Source of the DNA: CAZHBA01 sp964530225
GTDB lineage: Bacteria > Pseudomonadota > Alphaproteobacteria > UBA6615
Length of the DNA stretch: 21,559 bases
Assembly (NCBI GenBank): GCA_964530225.1
Contig: CAZHBA010000005.1
Span: forward strand, 1 to 21,559
Direction of reading: 5' to 3'
Positions 1 to 7,110 of this stretch are shown here, piece by piece. Positions within the stretch are counted from its first letter, which is position 1. Every line of letters starts with the position of its first letter. Below the pieces are notes generated by a model. It did no database searches. It was not told the DNA's origin and saw nothing but the letters and a program-made list of their open reading frames with translations. The position numbers and the translations under genes were made by a program.

Positions 1-532
1 AGACCAGTTTCATGTAACGCGCCTGTTCGCCTTCTCCAACATAGAAGCGAATGGCAGACATCGCCTCGAACAACGGTTCGCAGCGTCCATAAGCGTCTTC
101 TGGACCCGAGGCCATAATCGTTAGATTGCCAGCCTCGGCGAGTATCGTGCTACCCGATACTGGCGCGCGCAGATAGCCGATACCGGCAGCGTCAGCCGCG
201 GCGGCCACTTCGCCCGAGACCTCCGGCGAAACCGTGCTCATATCCACGTAAACCGAACCGGGCGACATCGCCGATAAAACCCCGCCGTCGCCCAGAGCTA
301 CGGCCCGCAGCACATCGTCGTCGGGGATCATCGAAAACACGAACTCGGCATCCGCCGCAACATCGTGGTTGGAGCTTCCCGCCCGCGCCCCGGCGGACAC
401 TGCCGCCGACATGTTATCGGCAGCCGGATCGAACACCGCGACACTGGCGCCATCGCCGATAAGACAATGGCTCATGGGCGAGCCCATATTGCCGGTGCCG
501 ACCCAGCCGACCTTGTTCCCCTCAAGGCTCAT
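1..532 (-). CDS. NAD(P)-dependent oxidoreductase, 3-hydroxyisobutyrate dehydrogenase family (partial)
   Basis: Cytoplasmic beta-hydroxyacid dehydrogenase. The family oxidises 3-hydroxyisobutyrate, tartronate semialdehyde or related 3-hydroxyacids with NAD(P). The N-terminal 177 codons are present and the 3' end lies outside the window. The Rossmann motif GWVGTGNMGSPM is at about residues 9-20. The family substrate-binding stretch follows as VDMSTVSPE and then APVSGSTILAEAGNL. The Lys in YMKLV, at the very edge, matches the catalytic lysine of the family. The ATG start is set by a GGAGG on the minus strand about 9 bases upstream (plus-strand CCTCC near 542-546). It is divergent from the DUF423 gene across 138 bp with no clear promoter. 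The exact substrate cannot be assigned. A role in semialdehyde/hydroxyacid metabolism would fit the RutE-like gene nearby, but that link is inference. Confidence 0.88.
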   Translation of the reverse strand, partial: MSLEGNKVGWVGTGNMGSPMSHCLIGDGASVAVFDPAADNMSAAVSAGARAGSSNHDVAADAEFVFSMIPDDDVLRAVALGDGGVLSAMSPGSVYVDMSTVSPEVSGEVAAAADAAGIGYLRAPVSGSTILAEAGNLTIMASGPEDAYGRCEPLFEAMSAIRFYVGEGEQARYMKLV

Positions 533-670
533 CTTATGGTTCCTCCCGAAATTTAAATTCCCTCCGCGAACACGAGACAAAGCTAGCGGGGGCATTCCTT
601 TTCTGAAGCGGCAAACCTAACATGGCCCCAGCAGCGCGCCCACTGCCACACAGTCAAGAGTTATTCTCAA

Positions 671-1066
671 ATGACCAGAACCGCCGCACTCCTAGTCTTT
701 CTCGCCGCACTCAACGGGCTGATGGCCGTGCTCGCCGGCGCCTGGGCAGAGCATGGCTTCGTTCTCCCGCTGATTGCCGGCGGCGACGTACTCGCGGAGT
801 TCGGCAGCCGTTATCAGATGTGGCATGCGCTGGCGTTGCTCGGCATCGGGCTAACGCTCGACCGCGCACCGGCGGCGCGGGTTTTGCTGGTACTCGCCAG
901 CATCGCCCTAATCATCGGCATCGCCGGATTCAGCGGCGGGCTTTATACAAAGGCGAGCGGCTTAACGCCGCCAAACCTGGTGCCGACCGGCGGCATCGCG
1001 CTGATGGTTGGCTGGCTGCTGCTTGTGCTGGCCGGCCTGGCAGCGTTTTTTCCCGCCGCTAGATAA
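671..1066 (+). CDS. DUF423 family small membrane protein
   Basis: Small inner-membrane protein of 131 residues, the usual size for DUF423 (YgdD-like). The function of the family is unknown. Four hydrophobic segments are visible at about residues 5-25, 50-63, 70-90 and 105-127. Family hallmarks are the WAEHGF stretch after the first helix, the YQMWHALALL segment, and the FSGGLYTKA turn. The Shine-Dalgarno is weak (an AGAG about 12 bases upstream), so the start is chosen from family length and the N-terminal helix. Its stop codon overlaps the 3' end of the convergent RutE-like gene by 8 bp, with no room for a terminator between them. There is no evident functional link to its neighbours. Confidence 0.88.
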   Translation: MTRTAALLVFLAALNGLMAVLAGAWAEHGFVLPLIAGGDVLAEFGSRYQMWHALALLGIGLTLDRAPAARVLLVLASIALIIGIAGFSGGLYTKASGLTPPNLVPTGGIALMVGWLLLVLAGLAAFFPAAR

Positions 1067-1727
1067 TCTCGCAAGCTTCATCGAACGCTAGGCGGGGGGG
1101 CCGCGGTTTCTTGATTCCCGAAATGTCGCCATAGCCGATGTTGCATAGAAAATTCGACCTATAGGACGTTCCCTTGAAAAATTCCTCGTTGGCCGCTTTT
1201 TTGTTGAAGCCACCCATGGCGCCGGCATCCAGACCGACGGCGCGTATCGCCATAAGGAAATAAGCCCCCTGCAAGGTACCGTTCATATAGGCGAAATCCT
1301 CCGCCAGCGCCTCGTTGCCCGCAAAGTGATCTTTCAATTCGGGACGGGCCGGATTCAACCTGGGTAGGTATTCGAAGAAATTCACATCGTAAGCAATGAG
1401 CGCCGTGACCGGCGCTGCCAAGGTCTTTTCCACATTGCCGGGGCCCAGTGCGGGCGTTAAACGCACCCGGGCCTCTTTCGAACGCAAAAACAAAATCCGC
1501 GCCGGCAGGCAATTGCCGCTGGTCGAACCGAGCTTGCTCAGATCCCAGATTTCGCGCAACTGATCGTCGCTGACGGGCTTGTCTTGCCACCAATTTTGGT
1601 TACGAGCCTCACGAAACATCAGGTCGAGCGAATCTTCATCAAGCTGCTGGATGCGCTGGCGATAATCCTCGATCCGGGCTCTTGCCTGTGCCAGATCTTC
1701 TTCTTCGGATATATTCTTTTTCTCCAT
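1059..1727 (-). CDS. Nitroreductase-fold protein, malonic semialdehyde reductase (RutE/HadB-like)
   Basis: FMN-dependent nitroreductase-fold enzyme. The closest family I recognise is RutE, which reduces malonic semialdehyde to 3-hydroxypropionate at the end of the Rut pyrimidine pathway. RutE-like features in order: LDLMFREARNQNWW (residues 34-47), STSGNCLPARILFLRS (about 68-83), AAPVTALIAYD (104-114), FAGNEALAED (135-144), LQGAYFLMAIRAVGLDAGAMGGF (152-174), RSNFLCNIGYGD (190-201) and a terminal FDEACEII. With the ATG at 1727 the protein has 222 residues, about 25 more than typical RutE because of a charged, probably helical N-terminus. A TTG at 1745 would add six residues. Neither start has a strong Shine-Dalgarno. 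No rutA-D, F or G genes are visible. A general quinone/nitro reductase role is the alternative. Confidence 0.85.
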   Translation of the reverse strand: MEKKNISEEEDLAQARARIEDYRQRIQQLDEDSLDLMFREARNQNWWQDKPVSDDQLREIWDLSKLGSTSGNCLPARILFLRSKEARVRLTPALGPGNVEKTLAAPVTALIAYDVNFFEYLPRLNPARPELKDHFAGNEALAEDFAYMNGTLQGAYFLMAIRAVGLDAGAMGGFNKKAANEEFFKGTSYRSNFLCNIGYGDISGIKKPRPPRLAFDEACEII

Positions 1728-1749
1728 GGGACTGGGAATTTCCAAATTT

Positions 1750-1778
1750 TAGCGATTTGTATTGTTAATGTCTCGCTA
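1750..1778. promoter_or_regulatory. Inverted repeat in the RutE-like / CaiB divergent region
   Basis: TAGCGA at 1750-1755 and TCGCTA at 1773-1778 form a perfect 6-bp inverted repeat, with arm centres about 23 bp (two helical turns) apart. It lies in the 163-bp region between the divergent RutE-like and CoA-transferase genes, 23 bp before the RutE-like ATG. It could be an operator, but arms this short can arise by chance. I see no convincing -35/-10 pair for either gene here. Confidence 0.3.
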
Positions 1779-1890
1779 TCCGGTAAAAGTCAAATCCCCC
1801 TATTGATTCACAGCGATGTAAGGACTGTTCCCGGCTGGAATGATCAGCCCGAATGCTCTATTGAGGCGCGGTCAATTTGGAGAGATTTTC

Positions 1891-3123
1891 ATGAACGACA
1901 GCCACGGCGCCTTATCCGGTATCATCGTCCTCGACCTCACCCGTGTCCTGGCCGGGCCCTATTGCACGCAGCTGCTCGGCGATCTGGGTGCTGACGTGAT
2001 CAAGATCGAGCGCCCCGGTGCCGGTGACGACACGCGTAATTTCGCGCCGCCCTTCGTCACCGACGACGCCGGCAACGAGACCACGGAAAGCGCCTATTTC
2101 ATGAGCACCAACCGCAACAAGCGCTCGGTCGAGGTCGATCTCACCAGCGCGGCTGGTCAAGACATCGTGCGCCAACTGGCGCTGCAGGCAGACGTGTTGG
2201 TGGAAAACTTCAAGGCCGGCAACCTGGCTAAATACGGCCTCGGCTACGACGATCTGAAAGACGCAAATCCGAATCTGGTTTACTGCTCGATCACCGGCTT
2301 CGGTCAGACCGGTCCCTATGCGAGCCGCCCCGGTTACGATTTCCTGATTCAGGGCATGGGCGGCATCATGTCAATCACCGGCGAGGCCGACGGCGAGCCG
2401 CAAAAGGTCGGCGTGCCGATCGCCGATATCATGTCGGGCATGTTCGCCGCTGTCGCCGTCAACGGCGCGCTGCGCCACGCCGCGGTGACCGGACAAGGCC
2501 AATATATCGACATAGGCATGCTTGATACCCAGGTCGCCTGGCTAGTCAATCAGGGCATGAACTTCCTCCATTCCGGCGAGGCCGAACGGCTCGGCAACGC
2601 CCACCCCAATATCGTCCCCTATCAGGTGTTCAAGGCCGTCGACAGCCATATCGTTCTAGCCATTGGCAACGATAATCAGTTCCGCACCTTCTGCGATTTC
2701 GCCGGCGCGCCCGAGTTGCCGGACGACCCCATGTTCGCCACCAACGACGCGCGGGTGAAGAACCGCGCCGCCACGGTAGCTAAAATCCAGGCAATCATCG
2801 AACAGCAGCCGTCAAAATATTGGCTGGAAGAGCTGGAGAAGATGAAGATCGGCTGCGGCCCCATCAACACGCTGGATCAGGTCTTCGCCGACCCCCATGT
2901 GCTGGCGCGCGAGATGGTGGTCAACGTGCCCCACCCGCTAATCGCGGACGGCAGCGCCAAGCTGATCGCCAGCCCGCTGCGCCTGTCAGAAACGCCGGTT
3001 GAATACCGCCGCCACCCACCCCTGCTCGGTGAACACACGGATGAGGTGCTAGCCGAGAAGCTGGGACTGGACGCAACGGCTCTGGCCGAGCTGAAAGCCT
3101 CCGGCGCGATCGGCCGACGCTGA
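1891..3123 (+). CDS. CaiB/BaiF family CoA-transferase (class III)
   Basis: Class III CoA-transferase that moves CoA between carboxylic acids through an aspartyl-CoA thioester. Known members include formyl-CoA:oxalate, carnitine and succinyl-CoA-dependent enzymes. It has 410 residues, normal for the family. The N-terminal signature IIVLDLTRVLAGPYCTQLLG is at 11-30, then DLGADVIKIERPGAGDDTR (31-49), NRNKRSVEVDL (74-84) and VENFKAGNLAKYGLGYDDL (104-122). GEPQKVGVPIADIMSGM follows at about 168-184, and Asp179 there matches the catalytic aspartate. The start at 1891 is preferred over an in-frame ATG at 1840 because GGAGAG lies six bases upstream and the family motif begins shortly after. No terminator follows on the plus strand. 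The acid substrate is not predictable. It may activate a product of the neighbouring oxidative pathway. Confidence 0.92.
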   Translation: MNDSHGALSGIIVLDLTRVLAGPYCTQLLGDLGADVIKIERPGAGDDTRNFAPPFVTDDAGNETTESAYFMSTNRNKRSVEVDLTSAAGQDIVRQLALQADVLVENFKAGNLAKYGLGYDDLKDANPNLVYCSITGFGQTGPYASRPGYDFLIQGMGGIMSITGEADGEPQKVGVPIADIMSGMFAAVAVNGALRHAAVTGQGQYIDIGMLDTQVAWLVNQGMNFLHSGEAERLGNAHPNIVPYQVFKAVDSHIVLAIGNDNQFRTFCDFAGAPELPDDPMFATNDARVKNRAATVAKIQAIIEQQPSKYWLEELEKMKIGCGPINTLDQVFADPHVLAREMVVNVPHPLIADGSAKLIASPLRLSETPVEYRRHPPLLGEHTDEVLAEKLGLDATALAELKASGAIGRR

Positions 3124-3135
3124 TCCAATAACGGC

Positions 3136-3170
3136 AAAGAAAAAGGCCGCCCCAGCTAGCCAGGGCGACC
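3136..3170 (-). terminator. Rho-independent terminator of the first LLM monooxygenase gene
   Basis: On the minus strand, GGUCGCCC pairs with GGGCGGCC (plus 3145-3152 with 3163-3170, one G-U pair) around a 10-base loop. A U-rich tail UUUUUCUUU follows (plus 3136-3144). It lies 40 bp past the stop of the minus-strand LLM gene. On the plus strand no T-run follows, so it should not serve the CoA-transferase gene. Confidence 0.8.
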
Positions 3171-3209
3171 CAGTAACGCCGCACTTGTTTTGCGGCTTAT
3201 CTCGTTTGC

Positions 3210-4436
3210 CTACTCCGCGGCCATGGCAAAGTCCGGTATTTCTAGTTCGGGCAGAACCTTTTCCATGAAAAGCATCAGCTCTTCCATCATGTCGTCCTTG
3301 GGCTGCTGCGCCCAGTGCCAGATCAGGGTGATGTATTCGGCCGGCACCTGTTCGTAGGTTTCTTTCCACGCCTTGATCGATTCATCGAGCGTACCGCCGA
3401 TGAAGATGCCCGAATCCTTCATCGACTGAACCAGCACGCCGTCGCTGCCCTGGGGGAACTGCGGAAAGAACGGACCGTAGAAGTTCTTGTAGATATCGAG
3501 ATCGTATTCGCGCAGTTTGCGATCGTAGTCTTCCGGCGTCTTGGTGATGTGTGGCCAGCGCACGATGTTCTGGTTCTGGCCGCGCTGGAAATAGCGGCCG
3601 TGCTTGGCCGCCTCGTCGACATAGAGATCGATGTAGTCGGACATGCCTTCGGTGGTCATAAAATAGGTCGGGATGAAGCCGTGCTTGGCGCAGAACTTGA
3701 TAGAATCGGCGCTCTTGGAAGCCGCGACCATGACCGGCGGATGCGGCTTGGTATAGGGCTTGGGCACGACGCTGACGCGCTGCACGGCGCCGTGTTCGTC
3801 GACCTCACCCTCGACACCGGCTTCAGCGGTAATTTTCCACGCCGGATAGCCCTCGACCCCGGTGTCGAGCGGATACGGCGCCTGGTAATACTTGCCATCC
3901 AGGCGTACCGATTCCTCGGTCCAGCATTTGAGGATCATTTCGACCCGCTCTTCGAAAATCTCGCGGTTGAGCTTATCGGCGTCGCTGCCGTCCGACACCG
4001 TAGCCACCGATCCCGTATACTGACCGATGATATTGGTCCAGCGCGACTGGTAGCCGCGCGCGAAACCGACCCAGTATTTGCCTTTGGTCAGGTGATCGAG
4101 GATCGCCGTTTCCTCGGCAATACGGATGGGGTCCTGGGTCGCTGCCACGTAGCCCAGCGCGCCGACGCGAGCATTCTTGACTCGGCTCGCCCAGTACGAG
4201 TTGAGGATACCCGGATTGGGACCGACCTCGTAACCTTCCGAATGCAAATGATGCTCGATCGCCCCCATGCCCCACACGCCCATTTCGTCGGCAGCTTCAA
4301 CGATGTCGGTCCACTCATGGACGATCCGGTGGTACAAATCACTGTCGTTACCAAGCGGACGCTTGGCCTTGCGGCCCTCCTCGCCATCGGCGGGAAACAT
4401 CGGGTAAAGCTGTAAAATAACCTTCGGCAAGGCCAT
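3210..4436 (-). CDS. LLM class (luciferase-like) flavin-dependent monooxygenase, copy 1
   Basis: Bacterial luciferase-like TIM-barrel enzyme that uses reduced flavin and O2 to oxygenate an organic substrate. A separate flavin reductase normally supplies the flavin, and none is visible here. It has 408 residues, longer than the usual ~340. IEHHLHSEGYEVGP (about 60-73) carries the Glu-His-His of the family, VGFARGYQSRW is at about 123-133, and PPVMVAASKSADSI lies in the middle (family P-x-x-AAS-S motif). The C-terminal third is strongly conserved with the second copy (NFYGPFFPQFPQG, SGIFIGGTLDES, YITLIWHWAQ). The start is supported by AGGAG about 7 bases upstream. By eye it is roughly two-thirds or more identical to the neighbouring copy. 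Its own terminator and a 192-bp upstream gap suggest separate expression. The substrate is unknown; oxygenation next to a carbonyl or C-N bond is typical. Confidence 0.9.
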   Translation of the reverse strand: MALPKVILQLYPMFPADGEEGRKAKRPLGNDSDLYHRIVHEWTDIVEAADEMGVWGMGAIEHHLHSEGYEVGPNPGILNSYWASRVKNARVGALGYVAATQDPIRIAEETAILDHLTKGKYWVGFARGYQSRWTNIIGQYTGSVATVSDGSDADKLNREIFEERVEMILKCWTEESVRLDGKYYQAPYPLDTGVEGYPAWKITAEAGVEGEVDEHGAVQRVSVVPKPYTKPHPPVMVAASKSADSIKFCAKHGFIPTYFMTTEGMSDYIDLYVDEAAKHGRYFQRGQNQNIVRWPHITKTPEDYDRKLREYDLDIYKNFYGPFFPQFPQGSDGVLVQSMKDSGIFIGGTLDESIKAWKETYEQVPAEYITLIWHWAQQPKDDMMEELMLFMEKVLPELEIPDFAMAAE

Positions 4437-4499
4437 AAAAAATCTCCTACTCCCGCGAAATACGCGGCACCTGGCGCAGCATTCGAACGGCGCAACCTA

Positions 4500-4516
4500 A
4501 TGGGTCCAGAACCCAT
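4500..4516. promoter_or_regulatory. Palindrome upstream of LLM copy 1
   Basis: ATGGGT (4500-4505) and ACCCAT (4511-4516) form a perfect 6-bp inverted repeat with a 5-base centre. It sits 64 bp upstream of the LLM copy 1 start codon, between the terminator of copy 2 and that gene. A second small palindrome, ATAGCTAT, is at 4552-4559 in an A/T-rich stretch. The position suits an operator for independent control of copy 1, but no protein can be assigned to it. Confidence 0.35.
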
Positions 4517-4568
4517 AAGCTAATAGTAAGTCACAATAATCGATATATGGAATAGCTATAACTTTAGC

Positions 4569-4602
4569 AAAAAAACCCGCCGCCAGCCACACCGGCAGCG
4601 GG
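4569..4602 (-). terminator. Rho-independent terminator of the second LLM monooxygenase gene
   Basis: On the minus strand, CCCGCUGCC pairs over nine positions with GGCGGCGGG (plus 4594-4602 with 4576-4584, one G-U pair). The loop is nine bases, followed directly by seven U (plus A7 at 4569-4575). It lies 26 bp after the stop of the upstream LLM gene and before the next, so the two paralogues probably form separate transcripts or a partly terminated one. Confidence 0.88.
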
Positions 4603-4628
4603 GTATCTGGTTTTTATGCCGAAACTGT

Positions 4629-5858
4629 CTACTCGGCGGCAGCCGCAAACTCCGGAATTTCGAGCTCCGGCAGCACCTTCTCCATAAACAACTGCAGTTC
4701 CTCCATCATCACTTCTTTTGGACACTGGGCCCAATGCCAGATCAAAGTGATGTACTCTGCCGGTGCCTGGGTATAGATCTCGCGCCACTGCCGGATCGAT
4801 TCGTCGAGAGTACCGCCGATGAAGATGCCCGAATCCTGCATCGCATCGATATGTGCGGACTCGTCGGCACCTTGCGGAAATTGCGGGAAGAACGGTCCGT
4901 AGAAGTTCTTGTAGATGTCCAAATCATAGTCGCGCAGCCGCCGCAGATACTCCTCGTGCGTATTGGTGATATGGGGCCAACGGACGATGTTCTGGTTCTG
5001 CCCAAGCGCGTAGTTGATGCCATGTTTGGCGCCTTCTTCGACATACAGATTAGCCATCTCGACATAGGCCAGCGTGTGCATGAAGTAAGTCGGGATGAAG
5101 CGGTTGCGGGCACAAAACTGGATTGACTCCGGGCTTTTCGAGGCCGCGATCATGACCGGTGGATGCGGTTTCTGATAGGGCTTCGGCACGACGCAAACCC
5201 GGCGTACCGCGCCACTTTCGTCGATCTCGCCTTCCGCCCCCGCTTCGCGGCCGATACGCCACGCCGGGTACTCGGCAACCCCGGTCTCCTTGGGATAGGG
5301 CGCCTGGTAATACTTACCGTCGAACGAAACGGACTCGTTCGTCCAGGCTTCGATTACCTGCATCACACGCTCTTCGAATATCTCGCGGTTCTGGTGGTCG
5401 GCTGCGCTCTTGTCCGAAACCGTGGCCTCGGTATCGGTGAATTGGCCGAGAATATTAGTCCAGCGGGACTGGTAGCCGCGCGCAAACCCGACATAGAAGC
5501 GGCCATCGCACATATGGTCAATAATCGCCGTTTCCTCGGCGACGCGTATCGGGTCCTGGGTCGACATGACGTAACCTAGCGCGCCGATATTGGCGTTCTT
5601 GACCAGCGTCGACCAGCGAGCATTCAACACGCCAGGATTGGGTCCGACTTCATAACCCTCCGAATGGAGATGGTGCTCGATGGTCCCGAGACCCCAAACC
5701 CCCAAAGCGTCAGCCTCGACTACCACCTCGTCCCATTCGTGAACGATTTTGTGATAGATATCGGGGTCGGTACCGAGAGCGCGGCGCGCCTTCCGGCCCT
5801 CCTCCCCCTTGGCGGGGAACATCGGATAAAGCTGCAATATTACTTTGGGTAGTGCCAT
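4629..5858 (-). CDS. LLM class (luciferase-like) flavin-dependent monooxygenase, copy 2
   Basis: Paralogue of the downstream LLM gene, 409 residues from the chosen start. It shares the start MALPKVILQLYPMFP, the EHHLHSEGYEVGPNPG block, GFARGYQSRWTNI, GKYYQAPYP, the long block around NQNIVRWPHIT, and DIYKNFYGPFFPQFPQG. Differences cluster at about residues 280-310 (MHTLAYVEMANLYVEEG against the other copy's MTTEGMSDYIDLYVDEA) and around residue 350. These could be substrate-pocket loops (inference). The start at 5858 is preferred to in-frame starts up to 5951 because it matches the paralogue exactly and has GGAG six bases upstream. It is divergent from a LysR gene across 164 bp and is therefore probably that regulator's target. 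It ends in a strong terminator. The substrate and flavin reductase partner are unknown. Confidence 0.9.
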   Translation of the reverse strand: MALPKVILQLYPMFPAKGEEGRKARRALGTDPDIYHKIVHEWDEVVVEADALGVWGLGTIEHHLHSEGYEVGPNPGVLNARWSTLVKNANIGALGYVMSTQDPIRVAEETAIIDHMCDGRFYVGFARGYQSRWTNILGQFTDTEATVSDKSAADHQNREIFEERVMQVIEAWTNESVSFDGKYYQAPYPKETGVAEYPAWRIGREAGAEGEIDESGAVRRVCVVPKPYQKPHPPVMIAASKSPESIQFCARNRFIPTYFMHTLAYVEMANLYVEEGAKHGINYALGQNQNIVRWPHITNTHEEYLRRLRDYDLDIYKNFYGPFFPQFPQGADESAHIDAMQDSGIFIGGTLDESIRQWREIYTQAPAEYITLIWHWAQCPKEVMMEELQLFMEKVLPELEIPEFAAAAE

Positions 5859-5972
5859 AGGAAACTCCATAACAAAGGCCTGCGCGCCAGAAGACGCGCA
5901 ACCGGTTAAAGCTCCCCGAAAAACCATAAAAAAATAGTGGCTACGTAACAAATAATAAGTTTAGATATTTGC

Positions 5973-5991
5973 TATAGTCTTTGACTATAAT
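5973..5991 (+). promoter_or_regulatory. LysR-type operator overlapping the -10 of the first LysR gene
   Basis: TATAGTC (5973-5979), TTT, GACTATA (5983-5989) form a perfect 7-bp inverted repeat. It contains the LysR-family T-N11-A motif (T5975, A5987). A consensus -10 TATAAT at 5986-5991 overlaps its right arm. The -35 is poor (TTAGAT at 5961, 19-bp spacing). This arrangement is typical of autorepression plus activation of the divergent gene, here LLM copy 2. A transcript starting near 5998 could not use the in-frame TTG at 5981, which supports the start at 6023. Confidence 0.6.
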
Positions 5992-6022
5992 ACCGGACCG
6001 ATTTCAGAGAGGCATTCAACCC

Positions 6023-6979
6023 TTGGATTTACGCCAGATTCGCTCATTTATTGCCGTTTATGAGGAAGGTAGCATCAACCGCGCCGCGGCGCGCCTCCAC
6101 TGCGCCCAGCCCAGCCTCAGCCTACAACTACGTAACTTGGAAGAGTCCCTGTCGATCAAACTGTTCGAGCGCCACGCCCGCGGCGCGCGGCCGACGGCGG
6201 CCGCCCGGCGCTTCTACGAACATTGTACCGCTATCCTTGGCGAGGTGAAAAATGCCGAACAGCATATGCTCGCCTGGTCGCGCGAGATCGCCGGCGCGCT
6301 TACTGTCGGGCTGATCCCAACAGTGACCAAGAGCGTGCTGCCGCAGGTCTTACCCGACTACACCGAGCGGCTACCCAACGTCGATATCCGGGTGGTCGAG
6401 GCGTTCAGCGGCACACTCACCGACTGGGTGGTGTCGGGCGAGCTCGATTTCGCCATCGTCACCAAGCCGCCGAGTCACGAAGGCTTGAGTTTGCGTGCCC
6501 TGTCAGCCGAACCGATGGCGCTGGTCTCGGGTGCTAAAAGCGAGCTCTCACATCTAACGCCGGTAAGCCTGCCCAAATTGCCGCCTATCAAATTGGTCCT
6601 GCCGTCGCAACAGCACAGCCTGCGCGGCATGATTGAGGACTATATCAGGGTGGGCAGCATCGCCATCGAACGATTACTGGAAATCGACGGGTTGTACGGT
6701 GCCTTAGAGTTCGTCCACAAATCCGATTGGTCAGCGATCCTGCCGGTAACCACCGTGATCGGCGACATAGCGAGCAGCAAGTTCGTTGTCAACCCGATCA
6801 TCGAACCGGCGACGAAGGTTGAATATTACCTGATCCACCAGACCCAGCGACCGTTGTTGCACGCCTCGCGCAAACTGGTCGGCCAACTCGAAGACGCCCT
6901 CAAGCGATCGGCAACGGAATGGTCTGATTGGCAGGACGGCACCGCCGGATCGGCCAAGCAGCGAGCGGCGGCGGAATAG
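6023..6979 (+). CDS. LysR family transcriptional regulator 1
   Basis: LysR-type regulator, 318 residues from the TTG at 6023. The N-terminal winged helix-turn-helix spans about residues 1-60 (LDLRQIRSFIAVYEEGSINR, then AARLHCAQPSLSLQLRNLEE). The effector-binding domain starts near residue 88 (ALTVGLIPTVTKSVLPQVL) and contains SGTLTDWVVSGELDFAIVT. The TTG start is inferred from AGAGAGG ten bases upstream, from alignment with the second LysR protein (which begins MTMDLRQLEQF), and because an earlier TTG at 5981 sits inside the operator and -10. It is divergent from LLM copy 2, the classic LysR arrangement, so that gene is its likely target. The inducer is unknown. The C-terminus is a charged, low-complexity extension rich in Ala, Ser and Lys. 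Confidence 0.9.
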   Translation: MDLRQIRSFIAVYEEGSINRAAARLHCAQPSLSLQLRNLEESLSIKLFERHARGARPTAAARRFYEHCTAILGEVKNAEQHMLAWSREIAGALTVGLIPTVTKSVLPQVLPDYTERLPNVDIRVVEAFSGTLTDWVVSGELDFAIVTKPPSHEGLSLRALSAEPMALVSGAKSELSHLTPVSLPKLPPIKLVLPSQQHSLRGMIEDYIRVGSIAIERLLEIDGLYGALEFVHKSDWSAILPVTTVIGDIASSKFVVNPIIEPATKVEYYLIHQTQRPLLHASRKLVGQLEDALKRSATEWSDWQDGTAGSAKQRAAAE

Positions 6980-7014
6980 GCAACCAAACAGCTTCTTTAC
7001 TCCATACAAATAAA

Positions 7015-7043
7015 CCTCATCCTGAGCCTATCGAAGGATAAAG
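7015..7043 (-). repeat. Proteobacterial intergenic palindromic repeat, copy 1
   Basis: The minus strand reads as an imperfect hairpin (ATCCT...AGGAT) around TCGATAGGCTC. It matches the widespread CTTCGACAGGCTCAGGATGAG-type intergenic repeat of Proteobacteria, recognised from memory. It lies between the two LysR genes. It has no T-run, so a terminator role is doubtful. A more degenerate copy is at 8925-8945. Confidence 0.6.
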
Positions 7044-7091
7044 ACGGCGCCCGCAGCTTGGCAAACCGTGGCTAATCACCTTTAATCGCCA

Positions 7092-7110
7092 CCATAAATA
7101 ATTTTTATGG
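7092..7110 (+). promoter_or_regulatory. Palindromic LysR-type box at the start of the second LysR gene
   Basis: CCATAAA (7092-7098), TAATT, TTTATGG (7104-7110) form a perfect 7-bp inverted repeat ending one base before the ATG. It includes a T-N11-A motif (T7095, A7107). No Shine-Dalgarno is visible between it and the start codon. It could act as an autoregulatory operator. As RNA, the hairpin would directly cover the initiation region. Confidence 0.45.

Noticed and set aside
1840..1890. Upstream ATG for the CoA-transferase
   Set aside because: The 17 extra residues have no family counterpart, and the ATG at 1891 has GGAGAG at good spacing.
3315..4415. Long open frame of 366 codons antisense to LLM copy 1
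   Set aside because: It mirrors the minus-strand LLM gene in a GC-rich sequence, has no recognisable motif or Shine-Dalgarno, and a similar antisense frame exists opposite copy 2.
5981..6022. Extended N-terminus of LysR 1 from a TTG at 5981
   Set aside because: The TTG lies within the operator dyad, next to TATAAT, and has no Shine-Dalgarno. The family N-terminus begins at the TTG at 6023.
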